DNA of 64,000 bases from contig CAVSLS010000026.1 in the NCBI GenBank assembly GCA_963728845.1, forward strand, positions 1 to 64,000, read 5' to 3'. Made by a program: the position numbers and the translations under genes. The stretch is from Bog-473 sp963728845. Lineage in GTDB: Bacteria > Actinomycetota > Acidimicrobiia > Acidimicrobiales > RAAP-2. This document shows, piece after piece, positions 1 to 9,161 of the stretch. The stretch's first letter is position 1. Each line of letters begins with the position of its first letter. The notes under the pieces are model-generated. The model worked only from the letters and a program-made list of their open reading frames with translations, had not been told where the DNA came from and did not search any database.

Positions 1-1
1 C

Positions 2-481
2 ATGTCCACGGTGGCGACGGCCGGCGTGGCCGCCTGGGTGGTGCCCGAGATCTTCACGGCGAAGCCCGCCGCCGGCGCCACCCTTTCGGGGGGACCGGCG
101 ACCGGCCCGGGCTCGCCCGTGCCCGGCGGCACGACCGGGGGCGGAGTGACCACGGCGGCCCCCACCCAGCCGCCGGGTCCCACGAGCGGGGTGCCCACGG
201 CGGCCCCCACCCAACCGCCGGGTCCCACGAGCGGGGCGACCACGGCGACCCCTACCCAACCGTCGGGTCCCACGAGCGGGGCGACCACGGCGGCCCCCAC
301 CAAACCGTCGGGTCCCACGAGCGGGGTGACCACGGCGGCCGCCACCCAACCGTCGGGTCCACTGGCCTACAGCGGACTCAACATTCAGCGCGACGCCGAG
401 ATCGGCGCCGCGCTGATCGCCGGGGGATGGGCGATGCACCACTGGGCCAGCCGCACGCAGGAGGAACGGCCGGGGGCGTGA
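2..481 (+). CDS. Surface protein with Pro/Thr repeats and sortase-like sorting signal, 5' end missing
   Basis: The frame is open to the left edge of the window. Its first visible residues (TAGVAAWVVPEIFTAKPAAG) look like the hydrophobic end of a Tat-type signal peptide, so the real start probably lies upstream and the ATG at 2 is only the first one visible. Residues about 49-120 are a Pro/Thr/Gly/Ser stalk made of 15-residue repeats. The C-terminus has LAYSG at residues 121-125, then a hydrophobic segment and the charged tail RTQEERPGA. That is the layout of a cell-wall sorting signal; LAxTG-type motifs are known for class E sortases in high-GC actinobacteria, and Ser in place of Thr is a variant. 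No sortase gene is in the window. The function of the missing N-terminal part is unknown. Confidence 0.6.
   Translation: MSTVATAGVAAWVVPEIFTAKPAAGATLSGGPATGPGSPVPGGTTGGGVTTAAPTQPPGPTSGVPTAAPTQPPGPTSGATTATPTQPSGPTSGATTAAPTKPSGPTSGVTTAAATQPSGPLAYSGLNIQRDAEIGAALIAGGWAMHHWASRTQEERPGA
146..363 (+). repeat. 45-bp tandem repeat, about 4.8 copies, coding
   Basis: Copies start at 146, 191, 236, 281 and 326; the last is partial. Each encodes 15 residues of the type TTAAPTQPxGPTSG. They differ by a few substitutions, mostly at the codons after TQP and before TTA. The frame is kept, so copy number can change without breaking the protein. Confidence 0.9.
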
Positions 482-600
482 CAGAGCGAACAAGGCAGGG
501 GGCGTCGTTGCCAATCCACCAGTATCGACCGTCATGAGCCATCCCGATTGACCACCGCCGTCGCCGCGGTGTAACGGTGGGGAAGTTCGGGAGTCCCGCC

Positions 601-2082
601 CTATTCGACCGATGACAGGGTCGCGCCGGCCAGGGCACCGTTCGCCCGCGTCGCCGACACCAGGCCCGCGGCGGCGGCGATGGCCGCCAGCACGTACGTG
701 GTCGCGCTGAAGGCATGGCCGGCACCGGCGGCCCCGCCCGTGTCGCCACCGGCGAGCACGAAGACGGTCCCCGTCAGGGCGAGTCCGAGGGCCGTCCCCA
801 TGCCCCGGGTCATGTTCAACACCCCGGAGGCCATCCCCGCGTGCTGGCCGGGCGCGGCGCCCATGATCGAGGCGTTGTTGGGCGAGGTGAACAGTCCCAT
901 CCCGACCCCGACCAAGGCCAAGAGCAGCAAGAACACCACCGTCGGAGGTCGCAGCGCGCCCATGACGGCGAGCCCGACGGCGACGAGGGCCATCCCGCCC
1001 ACGGTGAGGGGCCGGGCTCCGACGCGGTCGGCCAGCCGCCCCGCCAGCGGCGCCACGATACCGAAGGCCAGCGGCATCGCCATGAGCTCCAGCCCCGAGC
1101 GGGCCGTCCCGAGGCCCAGCCCCCGCTCCAGGTAGAAGGGCACCAACAGCAGCACGCCGAACATGACGAGGTAGGAGCCGAAGCCGCTCATGATCCCCGT
1201 CGAGAACTGTGCGCTGCGGAAGAGCCCCAGGTCGAGCATGGGGTCGCGGTCCCGGCGCTCGTGCCAGAGGAACAGCGTGCCCAGGACGGCCGCCAGCACG
1301 AACAGGCCCACGATCAGCGCCGAGCCCCAGCCGGTCTCCGCCCCGAACGTGATCGCGCACAAGAGCGCCGCCACCGCCGGGAAGAAGATCCCGAGCCCGG
1401 TCCAGTCGAAGCGCACGCGTGCCAACAGGTTCCGGCTCCGCGGCACCAGGGCGACCGCGGTGAGGGCGCCGACCAGGCCGACGGGGACATTCACGAAGAA
1501 GATGAGGCGCCATCCGCCGGCGGCCAGGAGCAGGCCGCCGATCGAAGGGCCCAGGGCGAGCCCGAGCGCCTGGGCCGTCCCCTGGAGCCCGATGGCCTTT
1601 CCGAGCGATCGGCCCGGCACCACGAGCACGATGATGGCCAGGCTGTTCGCCTGCAGCATCGCCGCCCCGACGGCCTGCAGGGCGCGGAAGCCGCACAGCG
1701 CGGCCAGGTCGGGTGCCAGGCCGCACAGCGCCGAGGCGCCGGCGAAGACCAAGAAGCCGTAGACGTAGAGGAGCTTGCGCCCCCACATGTCGGCGAAGCG
1801 CCCGACGGCGGTGACGGTCGCCACCAGCACCAGGAGGTACGACAGGCCGACCCAGGTGACGGCCCCCACCGAGGCGTCGAAGGTGCGCTGCAGCGTCGGC
1901 AGGGCCACCGTGACGATCGACGCGTCGAGCTGGCCCATGAAGGCGCCGATGCACACCGCCGCCACGGCGAACCACGGGGCGTGGGGCTGATCCCGGATGA
2001 CCTGGGGCCGCCGCGGCTCGACGATCAGGCGGTCCCAGGTCCATGTCCACGGTCGCGACGTACCAGACTCGCTGGCCGCCAC
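601..2082 (-). CDS. MFS drug-exporter-like transporter (DHA2/EmrB-QacA type)
   Basis: A multi-spanning membrane protein of about 493 residues with some 13-14 hydrophobic helices, the size of 14-helix DHA2 drug:H+ antiporters. The first helix contains GAFMGQLDASIVTVALP, MFS motif A is seen as GRFADMWGRK, and the antiporter motif C region as LGLALGPSIGG. The frame is open further up to an ATG at 2175, but that would overlap the upstream glycosidase by about 90 bases. GTG at 2082 lies one base past the glycosidase TGA (2086-2084) and is the more likely, translationally coupled start. Substrate is not readable from sequence. It closes a run of minus-strand genes that begins with the nitroreductase near 7.0 kb. 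Confidence 0.85.
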   Translation of the reverse strand: MAASESGTSRPWTWTWDRLIVEPRRPQVIRDQPHAPWFAVAAVCIGAFMGQLDASIVTVALPTLQRTFDASVGAVTWVGLSYLLVLVATVTAVGRFADMWGRKLLYVYGFLVFAGASALCGLAPDLAALCGFRALQAVGAAMLQANSLAIIVLVVPGRSLGKAIGLQGTAQALGLALGPSIGGLLLAAGGWRLIFFVNVPVGLVGALTAVALVPRSRNLLARVRFDWTGLGIFFPAVAALLCAITFGAETGWGSALIVGLFVLAAVLGTLFLWHERRDRDPMLDLGLFRSAQFSTGIMSGFGSYLVMFGVLLLVPFYLERGLGLGTARSGLELMAMPLAFGIVAPLAGRLADRVGARPLTVGGMALVAVGLAVMGALRPPTVVFLLLLALVGVGMGLFTSPNNASIMGAAPGQHAGMASGVLNMTRGMGTALGLALTGTVFVLAGGDTGGAAGAGHAFSATTYVLAAIAAAAGLVSATRANGALAGATLSSVE

Positions 2083-2083
2083 C

Positions 2084-4528
2084 TCAGGCCGCCGAGTCGT
2101 CGCCCCGGGTGACGACCGCGCTGGCCCGGATGTGGCGCGACGAGGAACCGACCAGCACCTCGTACGACCCCGCATCCGAGCGCCATCCGTGCGTGTCCGA
2201 GTCCCAATATCGGTAGGCCGCAGCGGTCAGCTCCACCTCGACCCATTCCTGCTGGCCGGCCTCCACCGCGACCTTCACGAAGCCCACCAGCTCGCGGTCG
2301 GGGCGCGCCACGCGGGCGTCGAGCGCACGCACGTACACCTGCACCACTTCGGTGCCCCGCCGTACACCCTCGTTGGCCAGCCGGACCGTGACCCGCTCGG
2401 ACGTGATGTCCACCTGGTCGTAGACGATGTCCCCATAGGAGAGGCCGTGACCGAAGGCGAAGAGCGGGGTGGCCCCCGCCGTCTCGTAGTGCCGGTAGCC
2501 CACGAACACGCCCTCGTCGTAATGGACCTTGCCGCCGGTCCCGGGGTAGCGACGCTCGGACCCACCGGTCGGTCCGTCCTCGACCCGCACGGGGAACGTG
2601 ACGGGCAGGCGCCCGGTCGGTTCCGACGCCCCGACCACGATGTCCGCCAGCGCGTCGGCGCCCTCTTCGCCCGGGTACCAGGTCACGAGCACCGCGCCGG
2701 CACGTTCGGCCCAGGGCATCTCCACGGGCGCCCCGGCGTTGACGACGACCACCGTGCGGCGGTTGGCGGCCAGCACCGCCTCGATCAGCTCGAGCTGGCG
2801 TCCCGGCAACGACAGGTCGGGCCGGTCGTGCCCCTCGGTCTCCCACTGCCCGTTCGATCCCACCACGACCACCGCCACGTCGGCCGCGGCGGCCGCGGCA
2901 ACGGCCCGCTCGAACTCGTCGCCCGTGTCCGGCCGCGCCGCGCCGATCCGTGCCCCCAGGATGGGGGAGGAGGCCGAGCGCGGCCACACGTCCACCGCGA
3001 GCTCGTAGGAGCGACCGGCCTCGAGCTGGTACTCGGCGTCGACGGGCTGGCTCCCCGCCCCGTAGAAGCCGGCGCCTCGCTCGGGCTCAGAGTTGTCGAC
3101 GACGAGGACACCGTCCATGCGGAGCACGGAGCAGCCGGCGCTCTCGAGCCCCAGCCGCCACCGCCCCGACACGTCGGGCGTGAGGATCCCACGGATCCGC
3201 ACGGCGCACCGGCCCGCCTCGAGACCGGGCTGCGGCGGCCCGATCCACAGGATGCGGGCCGTGTGGGCGACCTCGGCGGCGACCGCCGCCCGGCCGCTCT
3301 GCTCCGGCGGGCCGGCGCGGTCGAAGTACTCGACGAGGAACTGCTCTGCATTGAGCAGCCGGAGGTCGACCGCGGGGAGCCCGCGATCGATGCGGCACCC
3401 GACCTCGGTGCGGATCGTCACGCCCGGGAGGCGTTCGGCCAGCGCGTCGGCCACACTGCGGCGCCGGTGCGGCGTCACCTCCGAGCTGCCGCCACCCATC
3501 GCGAGCTGGCCGGCGTTCGGGCCGACCACGGCCATGCTCGAGACTCCGGCCGGGCTCAGTGGGAGCAGCCCGTCGTTGACCAGCAGGACCGTTCCCTCGG
3601 CCGCCACCTCCCGGGCCACGGCGCGCCGCCCCGGGTCGTCCTCCTCCCGCTCCTCGCTTCGAGCCAGCGTCCCGTCGAGCAGGCCGCCCACCCGGCCCAT
3701 CAGACGCAGCACGTGCCGGACCTGGCCGTCGACCACGGACTCGTCGACGAGCCCGTCGCGCACGGCAGCGGCCAGGGTCGGGCCGAACCAGGCCGAGGGG
3801 CCCGGCATCTCGAGGTCGAGGCCGGCGAATGCGGCCGGAGCCGTCGAGTGGGTCCCGAACCAGTCCGACATGACCAGCCCGTCGAAGCCCCACTCGTCGC
3901 GCAGCACCCCGTTGACGAGGTCGGGCTGCTCGCCGCAGTAGGTCCCGTTGACCTTGTTGTAGGCGGTCATCACCGACCAGACGCCGGCCTCTCGCACGGC
4001 GGCCTCGAAGGCGACGAGGTGGATCTCGCGGAGCGCGCGCTCGGAGACTTCGGCGCTGATGGTCATCCGCTCGTGCTCCTGGTCGTTGCAGGCGTAATGC
4101 TTGATGCAGCACCCGACCCCAGCGCCCTGCACCCCGCGCACGTAGGCGACGGCCAGGCGGGCCGTGAGCAACGGGTCCTCGGAGAAGGACTCGAAGGTGC
4201 GTCCGGCGAGCGGGGTCCGGGGGATGCAGACGGTCGGCCCGAGCAGGACGTGGACGCCCTTGGACCGCGCCTCGGCGGCCAGCACCGCGCCGAGGCGTTG
4301 CACCAACGCCGGGTTCCAGGTCGAGCCGACGGCCGTGCCGCAGGGCAGCGACAGGGAACGCCGCCCGATGAGGCTGTCGCCCCGGACGCCCGACGGGCCG
4401 TCGGACACCTTGAGGGCCCCAATGCCGAGACGCTCGACCGTCGGGAGGTACCACAGGTTGGCGCCGGCGGTGAGGGAGCACTTCTCATCGAGGGACATGG
4501 CCTCCATGAGGCGCTCGACGTCCGTCAC
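2084..4528 (-). CDS. Glycoside hydrolase family 3 beta-glucosidase with PA14 insert
   Basis: About 814 residues. The GH3 barrel comes first, with the substrate/transition-state segment IKHYACNDQEHER near residues 142-154 and the nucleophile Asp in LVMSDWFGTHS near residue 222. The second GH3 domain is interrupted around residues 390-530 by a PA14-like segment (GILTPDVSGRWRLGLESAG), and a fibronectin-III-like C-terminal domain ends with HIRASAVVTRG. No signal peptide is seen, so it is probably cytoplasmic and acts on imported beta-glucosides. GTG at 4528 overlaps the carboxyltransferase stop as GTGA, arguing for translational coupling. The ATG at 4576 is less likely because it lies inside the upstream gene. 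The exact sugar specificity is unknown. Confidence 0.88.
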   Translation of the reverse strand: MTDVERLMEAMSLDEKCSLTAGANLWYLPTVERLGIGALKVSDGPSGVRGDSLIGRRSLSLPCGTAVGSTWNPALVQRLGAVLAAEARSKGVHVLLGPTVCIPRTPLAGRTFESFSEDPLLTARLAVAYVRGVQGAGVGCCIKHYACNDQEHERMTISAEVSERALREIHLVAFEAAVREAGVWSVMTAYNKVNGTYCGEQPDLVNGVLRDEWGFDGLVMSDWFGTHSTAPAAFAGLDLEMPGPSAWFGPTLAAAVRDGLVDESVVDGQVRHVLRLMGRVGGLLDGTLARSEEREEDDPGRRAVAREVAAEGTVLLVNDGLLPLSPAGVSSMAVVGPNAGQLAMGGGSSEVTPHRRRSVADALAERLPGVTIRTEVGCRIDRGLPAVDLRLLNAEQFLVEYFDRAGPPEQSGRAAVAAEVAHTARILWIGPPQPGLEAGRCAVRIRGILTPDVSGRWRLGLESAGCSVLRMDGVLVVDNSEPERGAGFYGAGSQPVDAEYQLEAGRSYELAVDVWPRSASSPILGARIGAARPDTGDEFERAVAAAAAADVAVVVVGSNGQWETEGHDRPDLSLPGRQLELIEAVLAANRRTVVVVNAGAPVEMPWAERAGAVLVTWYPGEEGADALADIVVGASEPTGRLPVTFPVRVEDGPTGGSERRYPGTGGKVHYDEGVFVGYRHYETAGATPLFAFGHGLSYGDIVYDQVDITSERVTVRLANEGVRRGTEVVQVYVRALDARVARPDRELVGFVKVAVEAGQQEWVEVELTAAAYRYWDSDTHGWRSDAGSYEVLVGSSSRHIRASAVVTRGDDSAA

Positions 4529-6379
4529 CACGTGTCCACGAACGGCCGCCGCTGCTGGTGGCCCGGTGACGTCCACTCGGCCCGATGGCCCGCCGCGTCG
4601 AGCGCGTGCACGAAGCGCGCACGGGTCGCCGCCGGGTCGATCACGTCGTCGATCTCGAAGTGCTCCGCCACGTGCAACGCCTTTCCGTGTTCATAGGCAC
4701 GGGACACCATGGCCGAGAACGCCGCCTCCCGCTCCCCGGGGTCCTCGATGAGGTCGAGCTCGCGGCGGAAGCCGAGGCGCACGGCGCCCTCGAGCCCCAT
4801 CCCGCCCAGCTCCCCGGTGGGCCAGGCCACGGTGAACAGCGGCCGGCGGAACGACCCCCCCGCCATGGCCTGCGCCCCGAGCCCGTACCCCTTGCGGAGC
4901 ACGACGCAGGCGAATGGGACCGTCAGGGACGACCCCACGACGAACATCCGGCTCACGTGGCGCACCAGGGCGGCTCTGCTCCGCCTCGGGTCCCACCATG
5001 AAGCCGGGCGTGTCGCACAACGACAGCAGCGGCAGGGCGAACGCCTCGCACAGCTGCATGAAGCGGGCGGCCTTGTCCGCGCCTGCGGCGTCGATCGCCC
5101 CCGCACCGTGCATCGGGTTGTTGGCGATGACACCCGTCGCCCGGCCCTCCACCCGAGCCAGCGCCGTCACCATCCCCGGTGAGAATGACGGCCGCAGCTC
5201 GAGCACCGACCCCTCGTCGGCCAGCACCTCGAGCGCCCGGCGCACGTCGTAGACGCGGCGCCGATCCGGCGGCACGACGTCCCGGAGCAACTCCTGATCG
5301 GGAGCCGTCCAGTCGGCCGTGTCCCCCTGGAAGTACGCCAGGTAGCGGCGGGCCACCTCGACGGCTTCCTTCTCGTCGGCGCACAGGACTTCGACCACCC
5401 CGTTGGGCACCTGCACCGACACCGGCCCCACCTCTTCGGGGGTGAACACGCCGAGCCCGCCACCCTCGATCATGGCCGGCCCCCCCATCCCGATGTTGGC
5501 GTCGGGCGTGGCGATGATGACGTGGCAGCATCCGAGCAGCGCGGCGTTGCCGGCGAAACAGCGTCCCGACACCACGCCGACGAGGGGCACGAGCCCACTC
5601 AGCGCGCCGAACCGGGCGAAGGCCTCGGTATCGAGTCCGGTGACGGTGGCCATGTCGGTGTCACCGGGCCGTCCACCGCCGCCCTCGGCGAAGAGAACGA
5701 CCGGCAGCCGCAAGCGTTCCACGAGCTCGAAGAGGCGGTCCTTCTTCTTATGGTTCATCTGGCCCTGGGTGCCAGCGAGGACCGTGTAGTCGTACGACAA
5801 CACCGCGCAGCGCGACCGTTCCCGGTCGAAGAGTTCCCCGTTGACGCGGCCGATGCCGGCGATCAGGCCGTCGGCGGGCGTGTTGGCGACGAGGTCCGCG
5901 GTGGTGCGGCGCGCCCGTTGGGCGGCGATGACGAGCCCGCCGTACTCCTCGAAGCTGCCGGGGTCGCACAGGTCCTCGATGTTCTCGCGCGCCGTGCGCC
6001 GTCCGCCGGCGTGCCGGCGCTCGGTCGCCTCGGGCCGTCCGGCGTCGCGGGTCGCCTCGACGCGGGCGCGCAGCTCGGCGAGCTCGGGGCGTATCCCACC
6101 TCTCTCCGGCACCGGGCCGGCGTCGCCGTCCCGCTCGGCGACGGACGGCCCGTCGGACTCCATCAGCGAGAGGAGCACGTCCCCGATCTGCACGGCATCG
6201 CCGGGCGCCACGACAACCGAGTCGATGCGGCCGGGCGTGGCGGCCTCGACCACGTGCTCCATCTTCATGGACTCGAGCACGACGAGCTCGGCCCCGGCAG
6301 GCACCTGGTCTCCGGGCGCCACGGCGATCCGGAGCACGGTGCCGGCGAACGGCACCCGCAGCCGGGTCAGCCCTGCCAC
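4525..6379 (-). CDS. Biotinyl-domain/carboxyltransferase fusion of an acyl-CoA carboxylase (frameshifted)
   Basis: The N-terminal 75 or so residues are a biotinyl domain with the ESMKMEH biotinylation motif. After a charged linker comes a carboxyltransferase domain (ARENIEDLCDPGSFEEYG, GGGGRPGDTD, then LCDTPGFMVGPEAEQ). Downstream of EAEQ the protein continues in another frame (AALVRHVSRMFVVGSSLTVP up to FEIDDVIDPAATRARF). One surplus base at about 4975 explains the switch; without it the family sequence is restored. GTG at 6379 overlaps the nitroreductase stop by 13 bases. No biotin carboxylase gene is in the window, so that subunit must be elsewhere. Carboxylates an acyl-CoA (acetyl, propionyl or other; not readable). 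Confidence 0.85.
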
Positions 6380-7026
6380 AGGGGTTGGGGTACCTCGAAG
6401 CCGACGGGGGAGCCCCAGGCGTTGCGGTACGAGACGTGGTGCACCGGGACCCGGCCGCCGACGCCCCAGGTGCCGGTGGGGTAGCCGAAGCTGACGGTGC
6501 CCGAGAGGATCCAGCCCTCGTCGGTCGGCACCTCGAGGATCTCGAAGGTCTCGGCCGGGTGGAAGAACTGCAGCAGCGCGGTGAGGCAGCTGCCGACGCC
6601 CTCGGCCCGGGCGGCCAGCATGGCGCTCCACACGGCGGGGTAGATCGAGCCACCGGTCGGGTCGTGCTGGCTGAAGGGGAACAGGAAGAGGGGGACGTCT
6701 TCGAAGTGGTCGGCGAGCCACTGGGCCGAGCGCTGGACCTTGAGGACCTGGATGGACTCGGGTGCGTCGGGGTTGGCGTGCGCCGCATCGAGTTGGGGCT
6801 TGTAGACCGACTTCCACAACTCGCCCATGGCGTGCTGGTAGAGGGGAGCGAGCGCGGCCTTCTTGGCCGGGTCGTCGAGGAGGAGGAAGCGCCAGTTCTG
6901 CTGGTTGCCACCCGAGGGGGCGTGGATGGCCGCATCGAGGATGCGGGCTTGGACGTCGTGGGGGATCGGGTCCTTCTTTACCCTGCGCATGGCGCGCGTC
7001 GTGTACAGCGCCTCGTGGAGTTCCAT
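6367..7026 (-). CDS. Nitroreductase family flavoprotein
   Basis: About 219 residues from ATG 7026, which has AAGGTG upstream in the mRNA; upstream in-frame extension to 7080 has no better signal. The N-terminal TTRAMRRVKKDPIPHDVQ and APSGGNQQNWRF are the FMN-binding arginine and Ser/Gly-Asn segments of nitroreductases. EGVGSCLTALLQFF and GYPTGTWGVGGR give the C-terminal fold. The protein probably reduces a nitro, quinone or related substrate using NAD(P)H and FMN. It overlaps the start of the carboxyltransferase gene and is likely the first gene of that operon. Confidence 0.85.
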   Translation of the reverse strand: MELHEALYTTRAMRRVKKDPIPHDVQARILDAAIHAPSGGNQQNWRFLLLDDPAKKAALAPLYQHAMGELWKSVYKPQLDAAHANPDAPESIQVLKVQRSAQWLADHFEDVPLFLFPFSQHDPTGGSIYPAVWSAMLAARAEGVGSCLTALLQFFHPAETFEILEVPTDEGWILSGTVSFGYPTGTWGVGGRVPVHHVSYRNAWGSPVGFEVPQPLWQG

Positions 7027-7118
7027 ATGCACGAGCACCTTAGGCCGCCGGTTGCCGGGACGACGTGCCGCAACGGGCAATCAATCCGACGAATCGCAGT
7101 GGTTTGGTTCGGATGTCC

Positions 7119-7823
7119 CTACCCGATGGCGGCCAGGCAGACGCCGGGGTTGGCATCGAAGTCCTGGCCCCGGTTGTACGCGTCGTACCCTCCCGGCGGC
7201 GCGACCCACACGTGACCCGACGAGTCGTACTCGACGACGTCCTTCGTGGAGCTTGGCAGGGCTTGCAGGTAGGGACCGCCGCCGGCGCCGGACGTCAGCG
7301 GGGCGTAGTTGCTGATGTAGGTGGCGGCGCTCCAGGGCGCGGGCGGCGAGGGGTAGGCGCCCTTCTGCGCCTGGAAGGCGGCCAGCGCGATCTCGACGTT
7401 CTTGGCGTCCGACTCGCAGGCGGCGACCGCCGCTTGCGAGGCCTGCTGGATGGAGACCGACGTGGGCGTCGACGTGGGCGCCGGCTTCGACGTCGTCACG
7501 GTGGTGGCGGACGTCGACTTCGGGGCTGGGGCGGAGTTGACGCCGCTCACCACGGCGAAGATGACGGCGCCCAGCCCCGCGAGGGCGACCACGAGCAGGA
7601 CCACGTTCGTGGTGCTCCACCGGTGTCCCTGCGTGCTCGGGGTCGGCTGGACCCGACCGGGGCTCTCGCCGGCGCTGGCTTCCATCGGCACGTCGAGCCA
7701 GGCGGAGTGGACCCAGCGACGACGCGCTGTCCAGCGCCGCCCGTCCCAATGCACCTGCTCGTTGGGCGTGGCCCCCGCCGGATACCACCCCGGCGACCGG
7801 CTCTGATCTCCCTCATCAGGCAC
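7119..7823 (-). CDS. DUF2510 membrane protein with pseudopilin-like extracellular domain
   Basis: About 234 residues. An N-terminal DUF2510 motif (SPGWYPAG ... VHWDGRRWTARRRW) precedes a single transmembrane helix (NVVLLVVALAGLGAVIFAVV), a Ser/Thr/Pro linker and a C-terminal domain. That domain starts CESDAKNVEIALAAFQAQKG and resembles the soluble part of type II/IV pseudopilins seen in actinobacteria. GTG at 7823 is preferred over GTG 7862 because GGAGGT sits seven bases upstream of it. Topology suggests the DUF2510 part is inside and the pilin-like part outside. The family assignment of the C-terminal domain is my reading of the pattern; function is unknown. Confidence 0.75.
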   Translation of the reverse strand: MPDEGDQSRSPGWYPAGATPNEQVHWDGRRWTARRRWVHSAWLDVPMEASAGESPGRVQPTPSTQGHRWSTTNVVLLVVALAGLGAVIFAVVSGVNSAPAPKSTSATTVTTSKPAPTSTPTSVSIQQASQAAVAACESDAKNVEIALAAFQAQKGAYPSPPAPWSAATYISNYAPLTSGAGGGPYLQALPSSTKDVVEYDSSGHVWVAPPGGYDAYNRGQDFDANPGVCLAAIG

Positions 7824-7887
7824 TGACGCGACCTCCAGGTGGGCTGGCACGAATCTTGCCACTCCCGTGTCCCCTGGCCGCGCATCG

Positions 7888-9012
7888 TCAGGCCGTGGCG
7901 CCCTCGTTGACCTGCTGCAGCTTCTCCACCGCGTCGACGTACTCCTCGACCATGCCGAGCACGACGTCCTTGGTCCGGCGCACGGAGGTGGCCCGGCCGA
8001 TGATCTGCCCGGCCGGGTTGAAGTTCACGTCCCGGGCCTCTTCGGGGTAGGCGTGGCCCCGGGACACACAGTCGATGGCCACCATCATCTGCAGCGGCAT
8101 GCCGAGCGGCTTGGGGTTGCCCGGGGCCTCCCAGGCCTCGGTCCAGTCGTTCTTGAGCAGGCGGCACGGCTTGCCGGTGAAGGAGCGCGACCGCACGGTG
8201 TCCCGAGAGGTCGCCTTCAGGTACGACTCCATCTGCTTGGGGGGCACGTCGGCCTCCTCCACGGTCAGCCACAACGAACCCGTCCACACGCCGGCGGCGC
8301 CCATCACCATGGCGGCCGCCATCTGGCGGCCCGACCCCACGCCGCCGGCGGCGAGCACCGGCAGCGGAGCCACCGCGTCGATGACCTCGGGCCACAGCAC
8401 GATGGAGCCGACGTCGCCGGTATGACCGCCGCCCTCGGAACCCTGGCAGACCACGATGTCGACGCCGGCGGCCTTGTGGTTCAGCGCGTGCTTCACGGAC
8501 CCCGCCAGCGCGGCGATCAGCATCCCGTGGTCGTGGACCTGCGCGATGACGTCGTCGGGCGGCGTCCCGAGCGCGTTGGCCACCAGCTTGACCTTGTCGT
8601 GGCGCAGGATGACCTCGACCAGCGGCGCCGCCGTGGCCGCCGTCCAGCCCAGCAGCTCGCGGCGGGGGCCGCCCTCGAGCTCGGGCACGCCGTGGTCGGC
8701 CAGGATCTTCTTGGCGAAGGTGCGATGCTCGTCGGGGATCATCGCCCGCAGCTCCTCCTCGAGCTTGACCGGGTCGAGCTCGCCCATGCCCTCGTACTTG
8801 CCGGGGATGACGATGTCGACCCCGTAGGGGCGGTCGCCGACGTGCTCGTCCAGCCACGACAGCTCGACCTCGAGCTCGTCGGCGCTGAAGCCCACCGCGC
8901 CCAGCACGCCCATTCCGCCGGCGTTGGAGACCGCCGCCGCCACGTCGCGGCAGTGGGTGAAGGCGAAGATGGGGAACTCGATCCCGAGGCGTTCGCAGAG
9001 CTCATTGTGCAC
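7888..9012 (-). CDS. Nitronate monooxygenase-like FMN flavoprotein
   Basis: A 374-residue TIM-barrel flavoprotein of the 2-nitropropane dioxygenase/nitronate monooxygenase superfamily. It shows SNAGGMGVLGAVGFS near the N-terminus, GSEGGGHTGD in the middle, and the phosphate-binding AAGGVGSGRQ followed by MGAAGVWTGS. In mycobacteria, proteins of this type occur in sterol and acyl-CoA breakdown regulons, where they are not true nitronate oxidases. The divergent enoyl-CoA hydratase and the palindrome between them point the same way here. ATG at 9012 follows the purine-rich run GAGGAGG in the mRNA. Confidence 0.85.
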   Translation of the reverse strand: MHNELCERLGIEFPIFAFTHCRDVAAAVSNAGGMGVLGAVGFSADELEVELSWLDEHVGDRPYGVDIVIPGKYEGMGELDPVKLEEELRAMIPDEHRTFAKKILADHGVPELEGGPRRELLGWTAATAAPLVEVILRHDKVKLVANALGTPPDDVIAQVHDHGMLIAALAGSVKHALNHKAAGVDIVVCQGSEGGGHTGDVGSIVLWPEVIDAVAPLPVLAAGGVGSGRQMAAAMVMGAAGVWTGSLWLTVEEADVPPKQMESYLKATSRDTVRSRSFTGKPCRLLKNDWTEAWEAPGNPKPLGMPLQMMVAIDCVSRGHAYPEEARDVNFNPAGQIIGRATSVRRTKDVVLGMVEEYVDAVEKLQQVNEGATA

Positions 9013-9085
9013 GGGGAGGACCTCCTCTTGGGTACTCGTCGATTGTGGCCCGTCCGACGACCGGTTGTCCGGGGACTCCCCGGCG

Positions 9086-9103
9086 ACTAGAACAGATTCT
9101 AGT
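9086..9103. promoter_or_regulatory. Palindromic operator, KstR-like, between divergent genes
   Basis: A perfect 7-base inverted repeat, ACTAGAA and TTCTAGT, separated by CAGA. It lies in the intergenic space between the monooxygenase-like gene (start 9012, minus) and the enoyl-CoA hydratase (start 9162, plus). TetR-family KstR sites have the core TAGAAC and GTTCTA halves, so this is one base from that consensus on the right half. A TetR-type repressor of lipid catabolism is inferred, not shown. Confidence 0.6.
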
Positions 9104-9161
9104 TTGTAGCGGCTCTCCTGCCGAACGCGCGAGGAGCCGGCCGGCGGCGACAGGGAGGGAC

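Noticed and set aside
553..571. Six-base stem hairpin between the first two genes
   Set aside because: Weak stem with no T run; not supported as a terminator.
1997..4696. 899-codon plus-strand open frame
   Set aside because: It runs antisense over the GH3 gene and is His/Arg/Gly/Asp-rich, a usual shadow of a GC-rich coding strand.
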